Positions 41,765-59,407 of a stretch of DNA of 64,000 bases are shown here, one piece after another; the stretch's first letter is position 1; every line of letters begins with the position of its first letter. Position numbers and translations under genes: made by a program. This DNA is from Paralichthys olivaceus (Eukaryota; Chordata; Actinopteri; Pleuronectiformes; Paralichthyidae): NCBI RefSeq assembly GCF_024713975.1, contig NC_091107.1:12947501-13011500 (forward strand), read 5' to 3'. Below the pieces are notes generated by a model, which ran no database searches, had not been told where the DNA came from, and was given only the letters and a program-made list of their open reading frames with translations.

Positions 41765-44749
41765 CTAGACCAAGTCAGTGAGGCTGGAGCGAGGGGAAAC
41801 TGAAGCATCTGTCATGGTGAGGAACTCAACCCAGTTCTGACAGAAGCCACGAGAATACTCTCCTGTGTCGATGACGAGTCCCCACAGGCGGCTCTGGCCC
41901 GTTTTGTTCCTCAGAGCCAGCTGAGCCTCCCGCTCCGTCACGTTGAAGCTGATATTTATAACCTGCACAACTAACAGGTAAAGCAGTCCACCTGTAACAA
42001 TGCTGCTGTACCACGCACACGTGAAGCAAAGTGCTGTGCTGTGAAGACAAAGAAACGATGATTGCAAGACTACAGTAATAAAATGTACGTATTGTGTTTT
42101 AAGCAAATGTTTTTCACAAGTCAACTATTGACCAATTTTCATTGGATATAAAGAGAGGAAAGATTATGAAATAATAATAAAGAATATTTATAAAAGATTA
42201 AAAAGAAAAAATACTTGACCAAAGGCTCTGACTTGTTTTAAATTAATTATTAATTAAAACATGGACATCTATAAAAAGTGATCAGTCAATCATTTCCAAA
42301 TAGAATCAAATTTTAATTGTTTCATACAACAAAATATAAATGACTCTAATACATTAGTGTATCAAAGACGAGGCAGTAGAATATATGTCCTTACAAATTC
42401 TAATAATATTCATTGCAAAGCTGCTATTGATCATAACTATTATCGAATAGCAACAAGTGTGTTTGTATTAATTTGTTGAACTTTTCAATGTGGAATTCTG
42501 ATGTTGTTGTTGGGATGAGACCGAACATATAATATATAAACATGTATTTATGATATATAGAATGCTGTACCTGGACTGGCTGTAGACACCGGGGCAGTAG
42601 AAGAGAGCCGTCATGACATACTGCTGAGGACAGATGCTGCAAAGCACCAAACTGATCCCATACAGAGAGGTCAGCACGAACACCGAGAGGGTCAGCAGGA
42701 AACTGCGGTGGTTTGCTTGTCCAACACAGCTGTTTATCCTGCAACACCTCAACACAAACACACAAACACAGACACACAAGACAACGGATCTGAGACCCAA
42801 GCTGACCTGGATATTTTGGCTCCATATACCTGTCGTAAGTTGACGTAATATTTGAAGTTTACATTTGAAAGACTTTTGAATATTTCCTGGTTGGTCAGTT
42901 TTGGTGGTAATAGATTCAGTATACTCACAGTATATCATGGTTGGTTCTGGAGTTTCTATCTATATAGTGAATGTGAATAATAAACAGGAAGATTAACGTC
43001 ATGTATACATTTTATTTTTTTGTCTTTTAGGTTATAAGTCTATTGCAGACAAGGAAACAATTCAGCAATTGTGTATGAGGTATCAAAAGATTTGTAAAAC
43101 TGACATCATCATCTTTAATGTTCTTGGCAGTGTGCAGTTCTGGAAAGTGTCTGATAAAGCGTCTTCCTGGTTGCTGTGGAGGAAAACCACGCACAGATAG
43201 ACCCCAGGTGGAGCTCAAGGAAACTTTGCTGAAGATATGAATGTTTTTGTGTAATTACAGGGCAGTTATCTAATCTATCATGATTCAGTGTTCACTTCCA
43301 TGACCTGGTGTGAATGTACAATTCAGAGAAGTATAACTGATTCACAGGCCACATAATAGAAATGTTAAATCCAACCCACCAGACACAGTGGTGGTCCAGA
43401 CGCTTGACGCAGGAGCCACAGGTTCGACAGTGTCCGGCCCGCGGGGGTCGCATTGTTTTGCACACAGAGCATCTGCTCCAGTGTTCTGTCAGGGCAGGAG
43501 GAGAGGAGGAGGAGGCCGCTGATTGGAAGGATCCATTCAGATGTGTAGAGTCCTTGTTAACCTCCTCACCCTGGCTGTGTGATTGAAATAGGGAGGTGAT
43601 GACAAACCCTGGGCCTCTCTTGGTGTGAATCAGAGATCCAATGGTGAGAATCATCCCAGCAGTCACAGTGCACACCTGCAGCTGGCTGACGTCCCCACGT
43701 GGTAGAATCTCTGTGATGAAGAGGTAATACATGTAGGCCAGAGAGTACAGCGCCAGAGTGAGGAAGAAGAGGGTGCGTCTCCTCTTGCGGTGCGTGGCGT
43801 AGTAGTACCAGAGGACCAGACTGGGCAGAGCTGTCAGGATGATGATGCCCAGCAGGTAGTGCAGCGCTGCGGCCCGGAGCAGGAGAGGAAGCAGCACCAG
43901 GGCCGGGATCATGGAGATCTCCAGGTTGTCAATCAGAGCCCCGAGAACAGGAGACTGACACCCGCTGTGAGGTGGTTTGTGTTTCAGCCACCTGCAGCTC
44001 ACACATTCAGGCAGTAAGTTACAAACACTTGTAAAAAAGTTTTAAAAAGTTCTGAAGGAATGATGCTAATACACTCAATACACTTTCTGTTTTCATTGAT
44101 CAAACTAATGATATATGATATGAGGAAAATCACATAAGTTGTTTTCTTATTCTTAAGGGTCAGATCCTGTAATTTTAATATTGTGCTTTGGTGTGATGTC
44201 ACACATGTTTACATTTAAATAAACGGTAAAAAGATAAATAAATGGATAATATTAATATTAAATGAAATACATTGCAACATGGAGTTGTCAAGCAGAGGTG
44301 AGCAGAGGTTCACAAAATGTTCCGCCCTTGATGCCCAAAATAACCGAGTCAGAGATATGTGACCCCCCCATTATCCCAAAGAATATTTTAGCTCCTGTTT
44401 GCAATGTTCTCTGTGGTGCTGTAAACTGATCCGCTGCAACTGATGCTGTCACTTATCTGTTATGCATGATTATTTTCATGGTTTGATTCTAAATTCAACA
44501 AGTATTTTTTAGCTTTTGGAACAATTATGGCTAAAATATGATATTGGAAATTGCTTTTGAATTGTATTTGATGTCTGGAAATCATCGTGTCACCCTTCTG
44601 TGTCTCATTAAAGGACATGCGTCTTCTAACCTGTTAAAGGCCTCGTCCAGATCTTCACAGTCACAGCAGCATCCGTACTGGTAGATATCACACTCGCAGC
44701 AGCACATGGGATCATCTGGCTCCGGAGGCTTTAGCTTCTCCCATTTCAT
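41765..44749 (-). CDS. zdhhc23: Palmitoyltransferase ZDHHC23
   Basis: Multi-pass DHHC-type protein S-acyltransferase; the mammalian enzyme (NIDD) binds the nNOS PDZ domain. Four coding exons join in phase: 44631-44749, 43380-43991, 42571-42738 and 41765-42038, giving 390 aa (human 409). The start [20 protein letters not shown] fits the human second methionine followed by the Cys-rich PLCCCEY...CLCDCQDLDE (here [14 protein letters not shown]). Hydrophobic segments follow ([33 protein letters not shown]). The Cys-rich domain has [19 protein letters not shown] and the catalytic DHHC at residues 239-242, then WINSCVG. The C-terminal half ([33 protein letters not shown]) is a close ZDHHC23 match. 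It ends in TDLV, a PDZ-binding type terminus like EDIV in human. A non-coding first exon probably lies near 45.6-46.0 kb. Confidence 0.94.
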
Positions 44750-44887
44750 TATGGCTTCCTGAAGTTCACAGGGCAACTTTGTTCTCTGGAGCAAAGCAAA
44801 CATATTGGGAACATATCTATAGAAATGTACTGCCAGAATCAATAACACAAAAACACACACACACGATCTTCAACTCTGGAAAAAGCT

Positions 44888-44894
44888 TATATAT

Positions 44895-44945
<51 letters not shown>
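44888..44945. repeat. (AT)n microsatellite
   Basis: AT dinucleotide tract in the 5' intron of zdhhc23. Confidence 0.9.
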
Positions 44946-44947
<2 letters not shown>

Positions 44948-44949
44948 AG

Positions 44950-46342
44950 CAATTATTGTAATTATAGAGAGTTAACGTTAAATGACAGACTCTGACTTTA
45001 ATAGTGTCAAGAATTAGAAAGAAAAGGAAACACATCTGAATTGGCAGCAATGTCTATTTTACTGGCTATAATGATATAATGAACACTAATCAATTAAAAG
45101 CAACACATTTTATTTGACATTTATAAAACCACAGAAAAGAATTACATTATACTGGACTGAACCTGCACCCGTAATACATTATATAAAAATATTAATAATT
45201 TCTATAATCAGAAGATTCTCAGTTCTGCTTCATCCCCAAGAGCTTCAAATTGTAATTTATTGAAACAAGGCCACCGTGTCCACAGGGACAAACTATCTGG
45301 GCCAGCAACCCCAGGTCCTGAACACTCAGAGATGAACTTGAGTTATTGTCTGTGTTATTATTATTTTAGTCTGGTTTATTGGGTTCTTGTGCAGATCCTG
45401 ACCTTTATCTACTCAGGAGTAATAAGAGATAAATATCTAAACTGAGAGAATATATCATTTCAGTCATCTGTTATTTCTTTGTTTTAGTTTCATAATTCAA
45501 ACAGTTTTTACATGACTTTTTACAAACTGTATAATCATCGTTAGCCACACTCTATTTAAAAATTCTACCTGAATTAAAAGGAAAGGACAACTCCATAAAA
45601 CCGAGATAGATCATTGCTGTGTTGACTTACCTTTTGTCTCTGCAACCAAAATACAGAAGCATCAATACATACAGGCTGAAAAAAATATATCAAGAAGATG
45701 AGCCCTCGTCACCAATGAAAATAGCTTCCTGGTTTTTCATCAGTCATTTGTGTTGAAAAAGGAATTGAATTTGCAGCTTTCTGCTCTGGTGGTGCTGCGG
45801 CGACACCGAATCAGTGCAGTGAGATGGTTTTCTTTTCTTGGATTCCCTCGGTGGAAGTGTCCCAACTGAAGGCAAGTTGGATTCCTCCTGACAAGTGGTT
45901 TGATATTGTGTTGCATCTGCTGGCGGACTGGTCCAAAGACGACTGTACCGTCCTCACATTTCTTTGAATAATTCAAAAGTCGTTCTCAAGTAAACTCAGC
46001 CTTCTTCTGCGTTCCAGCTTGTGTCAGTTAGTTTTTAAGGCTTTAATTCTGGCACGCTTGGTTATTATAGGTGCTGCCTCAGCAGAGAGCCAGAGAGTCT
46101 TTCATACCTCTACCCACAGCTGAGGGGGTCTGTGTTGAGGTGTTCAAAAGCTGCATGGGCACCACTGATAATCCACACTGAGCTGGACAAGGGTGCGTAT
46201 GAGAAATATGACAGGCACTCATAGATGAGAGAGGGCGCTGATCCAGGAGACCCCACCCTCTGGGATCATATTTCCTCCCATAAGCAACCTGACCTTACTA
46301 TTCACACAGAACACTCCAGAAGGGTGTGTGTGTGTGTGTGTG

Positions 46343-46380
<38 letters not shown>

Positions 46381-48030
46381 TGTGTGGTCCTGGTTTTTCT
46401 CACATTATGGGGACTTTTCTTTCTTTGGGGGAGTTAAGTTTAGGTGTTGGTTTAAGTTAAGGTTAGGGAAAGTGTTCGGCAAGTAGTAACTATGGTCAAC
46501 ATTAGAGCTAGTCTCCAGGAAGTCAATGTAAGCAGCTACCCTGCAGGTGTTGTAGGAACTTCAGATTCTTACCCAGAAACACTTGAGGAGCTTGTTTGCG
46601 GAATCAGACCTTAATTCCAGTTGATAAAAACTAAATAACAACTTTTGTTGGTAGAAGCAGAAGATTGAAGGAATTTGCTGAGGGACTGACATCAGTTAGT
46701 GGTGAGAGGCAGCTTAAAAACTTTTTAACCACTTAAAAACTGCATCACAGCTGACAACTCAGTGAACTATGGGAAAACACAGTGAATTTCAAAAAGTAGT
46801 CATAAAGCTGATGCTGCAGGTGCAGGAGTCATCATTATTGGAGAGAGGTTGACCAATAATAACTTTTGTAGACTAGAATTCTAAGTAATGTAACTAAGAC
46901 ATGATCTTCTTTAAAGTGGACTGGGAGAGATGGAACCTGCAATCCTTCACAATTCACACACAAACACACACACACTGCTCGTCAGTCATTACAAATGAAA
47001 GAATAAGAGATGCATTATAGGCTCTGAACTGGTATATTCTAAGACCACTGCAACCTCTTATGGTGTATGCACCAGTGTGAGTCTGGATGGATTGAATCAA
47101 TGCAGAGAAACGAGGCTCTTGCTCCTGAGGGTTATACTTCCATTAGTCTTGATGGAGCCCGGAACCCGAGATACAGGCGCTAATCTGTTTTGGAGGAATT
47201 AATGCCGCGAGTCGTAGACAACAGACTGAGCCAACTGCATGATGGACATTACACATCAGCAAACTGCAAAGATGCTGTGTATGCAACAAATAAAAACTGA
47301 TGGGTAAACACGGCAGACTGTGTCTCCACAGAGCAGCTGTTTTAACCTAAACCTCCATGAAAACAAATCACGTTATCCACCTGAAAATATGGATCCTCTT
47401 CTTTTTTATTTTTTTTCGTGTATTAAATCATTAATTTAGTCCAATAATCGATACATTTATCAATCAAATTTTACGTTTGCTTTAATTGAGTTTGTTTATT
47501 TTGACCATTGATCTGCTTCCCATCCACTTTATTGTTTGCCAGAGACAAGAAATATCTAATAATAATTTGAGTCTGGTTTCATAAATAAACATGATGGACC
47601 TCATGACCTCATTGTCTTGAGGGCTTATAGTCCCCTGAATGGTGGTTAAAGGATTTCAATGGTAGCATGTATGTTGATGTAACATTATGTACACAGATAG
47701 TTAAAAAAAAGTGAAAACACAAACTTTTGCGCATAAACTATCTTTGTTCTAGCTACTAAAAATAAATGTATGGGGAAAACTGAATTTCAGTAGTTTAGTT
47801 AATAGTCACCCTATTGGTACATGTGCGCCACCTAGAGGTGAAAGTCGTTTCCTAAATATCAGTGTGTTCACAGAGGTTGATTCTCATTTAAACATTCAGC
47901 TGTTTAAAAGGTAAAGGAAATATATCTTTATTATATTTTAAAAGACTCACAAATTAATTTATCTCACTTAGAATTAAATAAAAACTAAATGCAGCTTCTC
48001 TGCACATGATAAAATCTGGACGCAAGAGAA
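44950..48030. other. 5' flank of zdhhc23 and gene-free interval before atp6v1a
   Basis: A likely non-coding zdhhc23 exon ends at a minus-strand donor near 45629 (AGACAAAAG then GTAAGT). Beyond about 46.1 kb no gene is seen. There is a TG microsatellite with a TTAGG-like degenerate tract (46324-46480), then AT-rich sequence. Confidence 0.45.
46324..46480. repeat. (TG)n microsatellite followed by a degenerate TTAGG-like tract
   Basis: About 60 bases of TG/CG, then TCACATTATGGGGACTTTTC and TTTAAGTTAAGGTTAGGG. This is the mirror-image arrangement of the CA plus CCTAA tract at 1352-1556. Confidence 0.75.
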
Positions 48031-48624
48031 ATCAGTCATTTCTTAACATTTATTTCACACAACAGCAATGTACCATGAATATAATAGTCACACATCTGTT
48101 ACAACACAATTCTAACAGATTCATCCATTCACATTTTTTGTACATAATATCAAGTATATATTCCACAACATCAATATCACACTTAAGAGGTAAGAGATGG
48201 AACAATGCTTTTAACCCTCTGATATCACTCCGTCCCTTTACCGGTGTGCATGTTCCCAATAATAATTATAGCTTTTATCACCGTCATAACTGGGGGAAGA
48301 ACAATGTCCCTTTCCACTCTTTGTTGCAAGTTGTAATTAAGTGCAAGTGCAGCACCTGATTGGGGCCCACTGATTTTAACCACCCCTATATGGAGTTGTG
48401 GTCGCTAAGTGCTCTTCAATCATAATATTGTTTGGGCTCTCAGGGGATTTTCCAGTGGTGTGTTTATGAAGCAAAAATCAACTACACAAATTTGTCCGGG
48501 ACATGGAATGTTTAAGGGGACGTAAACACCAAGGTAGACAAAAGTATGTAGACATTAAGAACACGGGCCGTTGAATCTGCACTGGGGTTTGAGTATGTGG
48601 GAGAGGAGAGAGGACGTGAGAAAC
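48031..48624 (-). other. 3' untranslated region of atp6v1a
   Basis: Non-coding sequence after the stop codon, ending at a minus-strand AATAAA (48049-48054). Confidence 0.55.
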
Positions 48625-53432
<4,808 letters not shown>

Positions 53433-53982
53433 CTTGATGGTTTCTGTCCTGAGTAGTCCCTGGAGGAATGAATGAGACACTGTCAAGTCTGATCAGAATA
53501 TCAACAGCACATTAATAATAACAGACTAATGTTGCAGAAGAACTGAGTCAGATTATTCACACGCAGCACAGAGGGATGACTGGATTTATGATCCACCATA
53601 ACACGGTGTCAGTGAACTGAACCTCCAGGTCCAGCAGCGTTAGCGCGGTGAGCTAAAGCTAACTCAGCAGAGGCTTTAAAACCAACCCTCCGCTGTTTCC
53701 CCCCCCCAGTGTTGATGACAACACGTTTGGATGTCGTGTCGTCGACTGCGACATGTTTTACACACAGACAGCAGCTTCGTGTTACCGAACACAAGTCCGG
53801 TTGAGAGTAAAGCCGATTTGTGCGGATGAGTCATGTGACTAGCTAGCAAACATTAGCCGTCTTCATCATCATCATGTCCTGACGCGCTCTGAGCTAAATG
53901 CGCTGACAGCAGCACGGTGCTTGGTCCAGGTGTTAAACACCACACAGCTCCATGTCCCACACAGGTCCAGTAAATGTCTCAC

Positions 53983-54170
53983 CTTGTCTTCAGATGTCCA
54001 GGACTGTGTGTACCGAGGAGGAGGAGCAGCGTCACTCTGCTGATCACCTGCTGCCACCGGAACTGTCACGGGGAGAACGCGTCACCATTGTGGCTCAACG
54101 GGATCCGCCGCTCTGCGTTCTGTTGAACCAACATGGCGGCCAGGACTCTGCAGTTTCCTAATCGACGATG
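53983..54170 (-). promoter_or_regulatory. 5' untranslated exon and promoter region of atp6v1a
   Basis: CpG-richer segment ending at a good minus-strand donor (53981-53982). The second leader portion, 53433-53459, follows an acceptor just before the start codon. No TATA box seen. Confidence 0.5.
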
Positions 54171-54179
54171 CGCTCCTCC

Positions 54180-54279
54180 GGTCTGCACACGGTCTACAGG
54201 TGCACTACTGACTCCTGCTGGACACAAAGGGAGCCTCCACCTCTGTTTACAAACTGAATTCAGCATGTAACATGTAATA

Positions 54280-54368
<89 letters not shown>

Positions 54369-55410
54369 CACAATCTTAAATATGAGTCCTCTAAATACAC
54401 TGATTTTTTCCAGATAGGTCAATGAATTATTACCCTGGACATTTTTAAATATATAATCTTGTAATATTATAGATGGTGGAAAATAAATCCATATATAAAT
54501 CCAAATAGATACATATATAAAATCAATGGGTTCTTTCCTAACCCACGTAACACCCTTCCACCAAGTATCATGATCTTTGCACTAGTTTTTGTGTAAATAA
54601 CAAACAAACAAACAACAGGAACAAGAAATGTTTCTTCAAACTGAGTCTCTGTCTTAAACCTCTTTGGCTGCTGTATCTGAAGTTTTCCTTCCTTCAGAAC
54701 AACCATTTTTATCTTTTTATTTAAATCTTTTGCCTTGGCTGACCACAACATTTATTATGTTAAGCCTACATGGCAACTGTTGTAACAACATTTGATACCT
54801 TTGTGCCAATAACTATATTAATAATCATAATAATAAAAACATTTTTTATACACAGTCCCCTCTGTTATTGAGTAGCATCTCATATAATTAGCTTCCATTG
54901 TGATAAATAATTAAGACTTACTTGAGAGATACATGACAGAAAGATAATAGTGTGTTTACTGCATACTTGAAAAACTGACTGCATGTCTGCAAAACGAAAA
55001 ACAGATTAATCATTCAGGCTCAACTATGATCAGGACTAGATAATTCTTGGCATCCACTATCTAAGAGAGTTTAAAATTAAGTTAACAATATGACAATAAC
55101 AAATGATATTTGAACAGTTTGTCTGAACAATACTGAGTCACTACACATTATTTAATGGCAGAACAACAATTCGTAGTTCACATTGTGGGGCAGGGAAATG
55201 TCACAAGTTGAGGTAGCAATTACAAAATATTCATTAAACACTCAAATAATAAAGGGAGGGTACAGATGATCCAACACATTTAAGGAATGTGTGATTTCAC
55301 AAAAATGATACATGAAAAACAACTGGCATTTTCACAGACGACATTTTGACTTGTCATTGTAGGAAAAGCACAAGTTATAATTAATTATGATTTTATCAGT
55401 GGTATAAAAC
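54180..55410. other. Interval between the atp6v1a promoter and the wasf3 3' end
   Basis: AT-rich with the ATCT array and a fragment of repeat family D at 54520-54610 (GGGTTCTTTCCTAACCCACG, CACCCTTCCACCAAGTATCA). No gene seen. Confidence 0.5.
54281..54367. repeat. (ATCT)n microsatellite
   Basis: About 21 uninterrupted ATCT units just upstream of the atp6v1a promoter. Confidence 0.95.
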
Positions 55411-55596
55411 TAAACATTTATTTATTATACAATTAATCTGTTTATGCAAACTGTATACAAACTGTTCTTCTATTAATTTTCCTCTCAGAGCAGTGGCCGT
55501 GCACGAGCCCACTAGACGTAGCCAAAGAAATGGATTCACATTGTTGATTCATTTACACTGGAGATCCAGAAAAGCACATCTTCAATATGTGTCCCT

Positions 55597-58500
55597 TCAG
55601 TCCGACCACTCGTTTTCGTCCAGCTCGGAGTCGTCATCAGAGTCACTGTACTCCACAGCGATGCGTCGGGACAAGATGGTGGCCACGTCGTTCCCCACTG
55701 GCTCCCGCTTGTTCTGCTGCTCCTGCTGCTCTTGAACTTTCTTCAGCTGGATGCCTGAAAATGGCACAGATACAGTATTTTGAAGTAAGAATACATCTTG
55801 TAAGCTTTTATCTGAACAGCAGAAAATAGTGGGAGTCTGACCACGAGGATACCAAAATAAACTCACCCATGCGAATGGCGGAGAGCAGGTCACTTCTCGC
55901 ATCCCTCACTGGTTTAGTCTCAGCTCTGCTGCCTTTGCTGTGTCCCGGGAGGTGTGAGGGTGCAGCCGGGAGAGGGAGAGGCGGTGGACCTGGGGGAGGC
56001 GGGAGGCGAGGCCCTGAAGCAGGCACAGGCGGGAGCGGGAATCCTGGGCCTACGTGTGGAACTCCATTATGTGGCGTTGGCGGCAGTATACCCAGAGGAA
56101 AACCAAAGGCTGTTGATGCCGATGGGATGGATGGGCCACCCGAGGCAGGAGGTGGAGGGGCACAGCTGGTCCATAGGGAAAGAAAGAGGATTATAGTGGA
56201 AGAGCAATGTTATATTGAATTCTACCTCTGATTATGCAAATGAAACCAAACAAATGTACTTGTAATCTGCGGGCGGACGTATTGAGCCATTGGTGTGGTC
56301 CGCAGTGCGAGGCTCCGCCGTGGCATAGGTTACTCTCTTGTAGTTGACATCAATGCTGTGGTATTCATGCTCCACAGGTGGTGAGGGCTGTGCATTCCCA
56401 GGGACGTAATTGTGAGACTTGGCATAGTTACAAGTGGCGTGGACAGGCAGCGGAGGGACGGGGTAGTCGGGGAGGTCAGGCCTGGATAAACAATGAGAGG
56501 CAGAGAGCTCATGCTGATGCCTTCACGTATCCAGATGGTGGATCTGGTGTTACGAAATTAAAACCGAAGCACAGATAATGTTTTTTGTGTCACTGTGGCG
56601 GTATTAATGAAAAGAGGCCCTTCGATATGGCAGTAAAACAATTGTTTTAAAGGTCAATCTTCAAGGTTAATGTTGCATGTTTAAAATTGAAGAGCGGCAG
56701 AAAACATAAACTCATACAGACAATCCAATTTTCTTTTTTATATTATTATCCATGGGTTCTTTCTTATCTTTATTCTTGAGTAGAATGCCAGGTGTAGTGA
56801 TGACAAATACAATTGATTACCACTGGTGTTGTGCATGCTCTCTAGAATATAAAAAAAGCAAACACGTGGGAACTTTCTGTAAAATTAAAGTACTAACCTG
56901 CCGTCTGGGGAAAGGGAGCCCTCAGAAGAAGCCCCTCGTCGTAGAGTCTGTGGATGGCGGTGGTCCGGACGAAGCTCTTTGTCGAATGCCATCATGTTCC
57001 ACTCTTGCCTGCGGTTCCGAGCCTTTCTCACCTTCTTCACCTCACGCTGAAGGGTGCTGCATTCCACGCATCGCTTCTGCTCCTGGGAAAAAAGGGACAG
57101 AGGAGAATGAGATTGAAAAACCATTAGACTAGGAGGAGGGGGGGCACTCAGTGGAGCACATACTGTACCTCCACCAAGGCCCAACAGTCTGAATTCACTA
57201 GGTCCAGATTGCAAGATTCCAAATTGCTCATTCTAAGAAATATCAGTCCCCTAAATGTCTGTTTTTTTTACATCAAGATCCATGAGCTATTCTCCAGAAC
57301 TCAACAAAATTCTTGATAAACGCCCAATCTTGCAATGTTAATGAAAAAAAAAAATCAAAATTGAATGGCTTCTTTCCTGACCCATAATGCATCCTTCCAC
57401 CACATTTCTGGGAAATCCGTCCAATAGTGTTTTCGTAAACCTGCTAATTGTCAGACAAACAGACGAAAACATGATCTCGTACATAGAAATAAAGAAGAGG
57501 GTAGAGCCGCCCTCACCCTTTGCCTCCTCCTTTCTTTCCTCTTGTGCTCAGTGTCCTGTAGCATTTTCTCCTTCCACAGATCAAAGAAGTACAGAGGGTC
57601 TGAGTAGAACTTCATGGCGTCAGTGGAATCCTCTCTGTTTAAAAAAAATTTAATAGTTTAACACATAAAAACTGACTGGAAACGTGACCTGTGGTCACTT
57701 GTGACAACACATGCAGTACCTGTAAGCAGTGAGGGTGCTGAGCGGAGGAGGCCTGTCGCTGCTGTTGTACATGTCGCCCACGGAGCTCGGCATGCTGCCC
57801 TTGGACAAAACCTGCTGATCCTGGGCCGCAGAGCTTTTGAACGCCTTCCTCATGTTTATGTCCTGGAGAGAGACTGCGAAACAGCAGTTAAACACAAAGC
57901 TTGAGAAAATGAATGACAGAGTGAAAGATATTAAACTAAAGAGAAGGAGGATTTCCCGTGAACTGACCCTCCTCCACACTGGAGTCCAGCTGAGTAACTT
58001 TGACGGCCAGGCGGTCAATGCGGTCCTGCAGGGAGTTTGCACGCACGTAGAAGGTGTTGGCTTCGTTGAAAAGTTCCCCAAAGACATTTTCTGCATGTTG
58101 ACCTGCAGCCGCAGCAAAAGTGAGGACAGGAAGGTAGAAAAGGATGCGTTAGGGTGACAGGAACATTTCAAAACATGTCTGTTTGTTTCTCCATGCTGCT
58201 TCTCAGTATTACTTCAGCCAAGGACATTAGATTTTTAGTCTGCAAAATTATGCAAAAACTAAAGGATAGATTACAACAGAACTTGGTGGAAGGATTTAGA
58301 TTCATTAAAATAGTGCAGTTCTAGATCAGGGGGCAGATACAGGTATCACAGGCATTTTTAACCTTTTACCATTTTCTCAGGGAATAATTCATGGATCTTA
58401 ATGGAGAAAAAAAAATCTGTTGGGTTTAGGGGACTGATATTTATGATTGTGTGCAATTTGTTGTAGATTCAAATAGATTCACCCAAACACATGAGAAACA

Positions 58501-58916
58501 GATGAGTGAGCTGAAAGAAATATTTGGATATAATCAGATCAAATAGTTTCTAGCAGCAGTTGTATAGCAGAGTCATACTAACATGTTGTCTGAGTACAAA
58601 TCAGAAATACTACTGAACATTTTGTTGTTCAACTAAATCTCTCATTATAGGGTGCATTATGTTTCTCTCATGGATTATACACTTTCATTAAGTGTTTGGT
58701 GTCCGAGCATAACAGCACGACAGGCACACGTCAAACAGCTCAGATCCACTTAATGTGGGAAACCGTCATTAGACCGCACTGTGTCTGTGGTCTGTGTCTG
58801 TGGTCTGTGTCTCCACCCACTCACTCTCAGTCTTATCTGCCTGCAATACAAAGGCTTTACGGTATAAGCTCTAAGCTCCTGCAACTTCACTAAACCCACA
58901 CCCACACACACACACA

Positions 58917-58996
<80 letters not shown>

Positions 58997-59407
58997 ACAG
59001 CCTCCCCTATGACAGTTTGGTGATAATTGCTTTGTTTTGATGTTCTCCGTGGCTTGTTAAGAGTCCACCAATGAAATTGAAATGAGGAAAGGATGTATGC
59101 TTCTAATGCAGAGTTAGATGCACGCCAGTATGTCGTGGTCAAACTGTCTGAAAGGCCACAAAGAAATTATGTTAGTTAATGTTAGTTCCATAAAACTAAA
59201 TTCTACACACTGAACCTTTAAAGAAGCATAGTGACATGCAAACATGTGCTGAAAATGAGTAACCGTGATCTTACTCAGACTGCTGAGCTGGCGGATGATG
59301 GCGGACAGGGTGTTGTTGGTTACACATTCCAGCTCGTTGCCGATTCCCTCAGGCACCGCACCCTGGCACAGGTGTCGGGGCTTGATGTTTCTCTTGACCA
59401 GAGGCAT
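55597..59407 (-). CDS. wasf3: WAVE family actin-nucleation promoting factor (WASF3)
   Basis: Subunit of the WAVE regulatory complex; relays Rac1 signals to Arp2/3 for lamellipodial actin branching. Eight minus-strand coding exons join in phase: 59275-59407, 57968-58102, 57720-57873, 57517-57634, 56898-57082, 56260-56481, 55867-56165 and 55597-55754, giving 467 aa (human 502). The WAVE homology domain starts [16 protein letters not shown] and runs through [20 protein letters not shown] and [14 protein letters not shown]. The basic stretch [18 protein letters not shown] is diagnostic for WASF3 over WASF1 and WASF2. Exons 6-7 are proline-rich ([13 protein letters not shown]). The WH2 motif [18 protein letters not shown] spans the last intron. 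The central and acidic region ([17 protein letters not shown], ending DENEWSD) is intact. A non-coding exon begins at 60452. Two minus-strand AATAAA signals overlap at 55417-55426. Confidence 0.95.
57145..57460 (-). repeat. Dispersed repeat family D, near-complete copy
   Basis: In reverse it reads GACGGATTTCCCAGAAATGT, GGTGGAAGGATGCATTATGG, CATGGATCTTGATG and ends GGCCTTGGTGGAGGTACAG. This matches a widespread teleost repeat. It sits in a wasf3 intron; other copies lie at 54520-54610, 58240-58490, 63044-63190 and 38395-38480. Confidence 0.6.
58240..58490 (+). repeat. Dispersed repeat family D, plus-strand copy
   Basis: ACAACAGAACTTGGTGGAAG, TCAGGGAATAATTCATGGAT and TTAGGGGACTGATATTTATG match the inverse of the copy at 57145-57460. 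It is within a wasf3 intron. Confidence 0.6.
58893..58999. repeat. (CA)n microsatellite
   Basis: About 100 bases of CA with two single-base interruptions, in wasf3 intron 1 of the coding region. Confidence 0.95.
59190..59222. repeat. MITE-like family A, terminal fragment
   Basis: AAATTCTACACACTGAACCT followed by TTAA, identical to the right end of the copy at 508-757. Confidence 0.55.

Noticed and set aside
55869-56231. Gly-rich 120-codon plus-strand open frame
   Set aside because: Mirror of the proline-rich exon of wasf3 on the minus strand.
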